Of a stretch of DNA of 64,000 nucleotides, positions 59,934 to 64,000 are shown in pieces (position 1 is the first letter of the stretch; the number at the start of each line of letters is the position of its first letter). Location: positions 4,402,001 through 4,466,000 of the forward strand of contig JAHREC010000018.1 in assembly GCA_020081605.1 (NCBI GenBank), written 5' to 3'. The translations under genes and the position numbers were made by a program. Below the pieces are notes generated by a model. It had not been told where the DNA came from. It searched no databases and saw nothing but the letters and a program-made list of their open reading frames with translations. Source of the stretch: Albifimbria verrucaria (lineage: Eukaryota; Ascomycota; Sordariomycetes; Hypocreales; Stachybotryaceae).

Positions 59934-60994
59934 ATGGGCCCTGGATTTTGAGTAATGTGCATCAAGGCCGGCCATGGATGCAGCGTAGGCGACAGCCCGC
60001 ATATGTCTCATCGCACGTGGTCGGGCCCGTAGCGAGGGTGTGCTGACAGCCAGCGACCCCTCGCAACTTCAGCCTCAGCTTTTCTATATTTTCTTTTCCC
60101 GGAGTCTCTGGTCTGGAGGGTTATCAGTAAACAAATGTTGCTTAATATCAGTTCGATGCTTTGACTTATCGCCAGAGGTTAGGCATCGGTTGCGGGAGGT
60201 GGATGAGATATCCGAGCGACTGGGTTCGTTAGCAGTGCAGGCCGGGACGGGGAGATGCTACAGCCTGGTTGACCAAGAGATGCTATAGCCCTCGGTGAAC
60301 TTTTGACGTCTGATAGATTGTTCTAGGTCGTTAGACGAGGTCTCTTCTGGTGGTTTCTTGTTGAATGGGCGTATTGCCCGCAAAGATCATGTAACGAAAC
60401 CCCAATGTAAATCTTATAGCCATATATATGAAGAGCCTCTAATAATGTCATGTTATTGAAGAAGTGGTTGTGGGTAGTAGCATGTGCCTCGGGGCGATGG
60501 CTGGATCAAAGCGGTGAATTACAGTGAGAGAGACATACACAGCTGTTGGGATCTTGAGTTCTAGGCCAGGATGCCCATTCATTGTTTGATGCATCGAATT
60601 AATATTTTATACATTCCAACCTGGCCATATTCGCTCGCAATTATAATCCGTTTACCTCTCCAAATTCGCACCAAGCATGTCACAGTGATGCAGTAGAGGA
60701 TGCGGTATCTTGAACGGAAAAGAGTGGCGTCATCAGACTCTGCTGTGCGCACGTTCTGGCTTAGCGCAATACGTTACGTACCGTAGAGAATATAGTGCAG
60801 AACGGAGTACCTTAGTGCACTCCTGTACCTAGAGCAAGTACCTGCCTCGGATTCCGCGTGCATTCTCTACATAGTACCTGGAGCTCGCATAGCCGAACTT
60901 TTGCCCTGAGCGTTTTTGTCCAGCTTCAACCATCAACCAGGCCAATCGCCAGTTTTCAACCCAACCTGCGCCTAGCTGGTCATTGCATTTCTCC
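59934..60994. other. Intergenic region
   Basis: About 1.06 kb between two + strand genes, with the RAB5 3' UTR, an AT-rich stretch (60400-60660) and the MIC60 promoter. TACC/GGTA motifs recur at 60775-60880. No gene is seen. Confidence 0.5.
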
Positions 60995-63247
60995 ATGTTG
61001 CGAACATCGCTTCGGTCAGCAAGGCTATTGAGCGGCCAGCCCGTTGCGGCCGCCGCTCGGCGCCAATGGCTCGTTGCGACGTCGCGCCAGACCAGCTTGC
61101 AGAGCAGGGTAAGCTCTCTTCCTACCTGGCCCGATCCTCCCCGACATGAGCAGTCTGTTAACCGATTGACCCTTCTAGAGATCCTATGCCGTCGATACCA
61201 AGCCCCGGTTCTGCCTACGTCCGAGACGGTGAGCTCGGAGCGAAGCCCACCTCCCATCACCGAGGATGCCATTGAGAAGAAGATCATCGACGGCTCCGAG
61301 GTGCCTTTGACACCTCCTTCCCCTCCGATGTCGTCGCCAGCAAGCCTCACCCGCCTACGACCATTGACGATGTTGGTGAGTCGAGCGTTGATGCTGCCAA
61401 GATCAACCCTCTGAGCGGAGGAAGGCCCCAGCCGCCCGCCTCGATTGACGACGTCGGCGAGACCAAAGCCCAAGCCGCTACGATTGCCACGCCACCACCT
61501 CCTCCTCCTCCCTCTCCCCGAAGAAGAAGGGCTTCTTCCGACGTCTCAGGAACCTCCTTCTCACCTTGATCGTGCTTGGAGCCGCCGGTTTTGCAGGTGG
61601 TGTCTGGTACTCGCGTATCAACGACAACTTCCACGATTTCTTCACCGAATATGTCCCCTACGGAGAGCAGGCTGTCCTCTATCTCGAGGAGTTGGAGTTC
61701 AAGAAGCGTGGTCCCAGGGTTCTGAGCCGTGCCGCTACTCGCCGCGAGACTGGCGAGCAGGTCAAGATCCCGGCCCAGAGCGGCGCCTCATGGAGGGTCG
61801 CTGATGCCAGCGAGACTGGCGCTCGTCACTCTAGCGCCGCACCGCCGGCCGCCAAGGCCGCGGCTGCCAAACCTGATGAACCCGCCAAGGCTGAGTCGCC
61901 AAAGCCTCCTGTTTTGGAGACCGAGAAGGTGCAGGCTAAGCCGGTCGAGAAGGTTGTTCCCAAGCTAAGGACGAGGCGAAGCCCGCAACCCCGCTGCTCC
62001 TGAGGTTTTCAAGGCCCCTGAGGTCAACGAGCCTTCCAAGTTCCCTCCTCTCAAGCCCATCGACCTCATGCAGCTCCCTGACGCTAAGGAGCCCTTAGTC
62101 CGAGACCTTGTTCACATGCTGAACGATCTCATCCTGGTCATCAACGCCGACGGTGCCCACGGCAAGTATGCCACCACCATTGGCAAGGCCAAGGGTGACA
62201 TTGCCAAGGTAGGAGACAAGCTGAGGATCATGAAGGGTGAGGTTGAGAAGAAGGCTGCCAACGAGGTTCGAACCAAGATTACCGAGTTCGACAAGGCCGC
62301 CAGCGACTTGATCGAGCGGGTTGAGAAGGCCATGATCAGCCAAGAAATGGAATGGCGAAGGGAGTTTGAGGAGGAGATGCAGAAGGTGCGAGACAGCTAC
62401 GATCAGCGAGTCAAGCTGGTAACGGAGCGTGAGAGGAAGCTTAACGAGGAGAAGCTGCAGAACCAGCTCCTGGAGCAGGCCATCGCACTGAAGAAGGAGT
62501 TTGTCAGTGACGTCAAGGCCCGCGTCGAGGAGGAGCGGGACGGCCGACTTGGCAAGCTCGCTGACCTGACCAAGGCTGTCTCTGATCTCGAGAAGCTGGC
62601 CGTTGGCTGGAACGAGGTTGTTGACACTAACCTCAAGACGCAGCAGCTGCATCGTTGCAGTTGAGGCTGTCCGTGCCAGCCTGGAGGATGCCCAGCACCC
62701 TCGTCCTTTCATCCAGGAGCTCGTTGCGCTCAAGGAGATTGCCTCGGATGACCCCGTGGTTGACGCGGCGATCGCCTCGGTCAACCCTGCCGCTTACCAG
62801 CGCGGCGTCACCCCACCCCTCACCTCATCGACCGATTCCGCAGAGTTGCCAGCGAGGTCCGTAAAGCGTCTCTGCTGCCCGACGATGCGGGCGTGGCCAG
62901 CCACGCTTCCAGCTGGGTTCTGAGCCACGTCATGTTCAAGAAGCAGGGCCTCGCCGAGGGCAGCGATGTGGAGAGCATCCTGACACGCACTCAGACCTAC
63001 CTGGAGGAGGGCGATCTGGATGCGGCAGCACGTGAGATGAACGGACTGCAAGGCTGGGCGAAGACACTGAGCAAGGATTGGCTCGCTGAGGTTCGCAAGG
63101 CACTCGAGGTTCAGCAGGCTCTCGACGTAAGTTTATGATATTCCCCGATGTTTTTTTTTCTTTCTTCTCTTTCTCTTTTGCTCATGCTAACTCTCATGCC
63201 AGGTCATTTCTACAGAAGCGCGTCTCCAGAGTCTGAGGGTAGATTAA
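60995..63247 (+). CDS. MIC60: MICOS complex subunit Mic60 (mitofilin/Fcj1) (multiple frameshifts)
   Basis: Inner-membrane protein that forms crista junctions. Three exons: 60995-61108, 61179-63126 and 63203-63247. The Arg/Ser/Ala-rich N-terminus ([20 protein letters not shown]) is a mitochondrial presequence. A Pro-rich linker leads to [11 protein letters not shown] and the single membrane segment [20 protein letters not shown], then [21 protein letters not shown] long coiled coil (about 62060-62620) and the mitofilin C-domain ([16 protein letters not shown], then [15 protein letters not shown]) follow. The frame breaks at about 61203, 61320, 61516, 61967, 61988 and 62816 as missing bases and near 62655 as one extra base, giving about 703 residues. 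The last exon codes only 14 residues. The linker repeats the phrase IDDVGE twice. Confidence 0.93.
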
Positions 63248-63790
63248 ACAGTCTCTTTTGTTATGTATATTGGTCCTAGAAGGTTGTCTAGCCAGGGCTG
63301 GTAGCCTGTGTATTAGATAGCAATAGACATTCAGGCGAGGGGCAGTAATACTTTTGCCGCCATTTGTTCTGTTTAATCCGTTTTACATGCCGATGAAGAG
63401 TTGTGCTGCGGATGAAATGGTGGTTAACGTTATGTTCAGAGTCGTGCTGTGTGTAGTGAAACATGATGCTAAAAAGGGCCTGTAATGCTTGACGATCAAC
63501 CCCCACCAAGGTGCAGCTCCTACAGCTCATCCCAGCACAATCACCTACCCTGCCAGATATTTCCTAACTCGGGGCCTCAGATGACCAAGAAGCTCCAAAG
63601 TGATTGCGTCAAGAAGGCTCAATTTCAATGCCGCTGCAAAGTAGGATACACGAATGATTAGCACGGAAACCTCCGCGGTGAGATTAAATATTCCATTGGA
63701 CAAGTCACCCTGAGACCTACCGGCGGCAGTGTCAGCGAGAACCAGACCCTACCCAGGACTCGTGGATCGCGACCACATCACGGCATCAAG
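63248..63790. other. Intergenic region
   Basis: About 540 bp between MIC60 and the next + strand gene, holding the MIC60 3' UTR and the next promoter. No gene is seen. Confidence 0.5.
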
Positions 63791-64000
63791 ATGCAGCCCA
63801 CGGGGAACCGCCTTGTCCGGGTGGCATCGCGCACCTATAGCGACGCTCTGGAAAAGTTAGGCGAGATTGCCTCGAATCGCAGGACCACCCAGCTATTTGA
63901 CAAAACCGGCGACAAAAACCTCAATGCTGCTGCGCTTCCAGAAATGAGGGACTGGCTACGGCGGGCTGGTTACACGCCTCAGGATCTCACACGCATACGC
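63791..64000 (+). CDS. Folylpolyglutamate synthase, N-terminal fragment (cut by window end)
   Basis: Enzyme adding glutamates to folates, in cytosol and mitochondria. Only the first 70 codons lie in the window. They show RTYSDALEKLGEIASNRRTT, then LNAAALPEMRDWLRRAGYTP, the beginning typical of fungal folylpolyglutamate synthases, just before the expected HVAGTKGKGS P-loop, which lies outside. The short N-terminus with Arg residues could be a mitochondrial signal, since the start is upstream of the conserved YxDAL segment by only about 14 residues. An earlier start is possible. Confidence 0.8.
   Translation, partial: MQPTGNRLVRVASRTYSDALEKLGEIASNRRTTQLFDKTGDKNLNAAALPEMRDWLRRAGYTPQDLTRIR

Noticed and set aside
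1..64000. Programmed ribosomal frameshifting as the cause of the many frame changes
   Set aside because: There are too many sites, no common slippery heptamer, several per gene, and nearly all are explained by one missing base, often in homopolymer runs.
1..64000. CRISPR arrays, bacterial operons, riboswitches, tRNA genes
   Set aside because: The DNA is fungal nuclear. No repeat-spacer array and no tRNA with a recognisable B box was noticed on reading, though a tRNA scan would be needed to be certain.

Overview
The window is nuclear DNA of a filamentous ascomycete (Pezizomycotina), most likely a Sordariomycete and probably hypocrealean. The evidence is short 49-97 bp GT-AG introns, fungal-type proteins (Clr5 domain, HeLo-like/DUF7580 protein, C2H2 proteins of the ascomycete type), and housekeeping genes that read like Sordariomycete orthologues. 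The species cannot be named from the sequence.

Layout. 0-12 kb holds a basic Ser-rich protein of unknown function (+), an enoyl-CoA hydratase/isomerase family protein (-), a Clr5-domain protein (+), a mitochondrial D-lactate dehydrogenase (+) and a PHAF1/UPF0183 protein (+). 12-18.2 kb looks accessory: a large C2H2 zinc-finger protein ending in five tandem SH3 domains (-) stands head to head with a HeLo-like plus DUF7580 protein (+). 20-34.3 kb is dense and conserved: MFS DHA2 transporter (+), kinesin-5 (+), RRN9 (-), NOP7/pescadillo (-), PIG-U/GAB1 (+) and SAM37 (-). 34.3-46.1 kb is an 11.7-kb stretch with no gene I can recognise. 46.1-64 kb is dense again: a conserved unknown protein (-), mitochondrial isoleucyl-tRNA synthetase (+), a large tail-anchored unknown protein (+), SAC1 phosphatase (-), Rab5 GTPase (+), MIC60 (+) and the start of folylpolyglutamate synthase (+).

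The most important caution is that nearly every long gene is broken by single-base frame changes, about 40 in all. Almost all are one missing base, often in a C or G run. They hit essential genes (IleRS, Rab5, PIG-U, SAM37, kinesin-5, MIC60), and restoring one base at each place gives a full-length protein with total length divisible by three. This is the signature of residual indels in a long-read assembly, not of pseudogenes. CDS coordinates below therefore span the whole gene, with the break positions noted.

Functional themes: mitochondria (D-lactate dehydrogenase, SAM37, IleRS, MIC60), endomembranes (PIG-U, SAC1, Rab5, PHAF1), nucleolus and ribosome synthesis (RRN9, NOP7), and one possible allorecognition or immune-like locus (12-18 kb). 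Most neighbours are unrelated housekeeping genes, as usual in fungi, and no biosynthetic cluster is visible.
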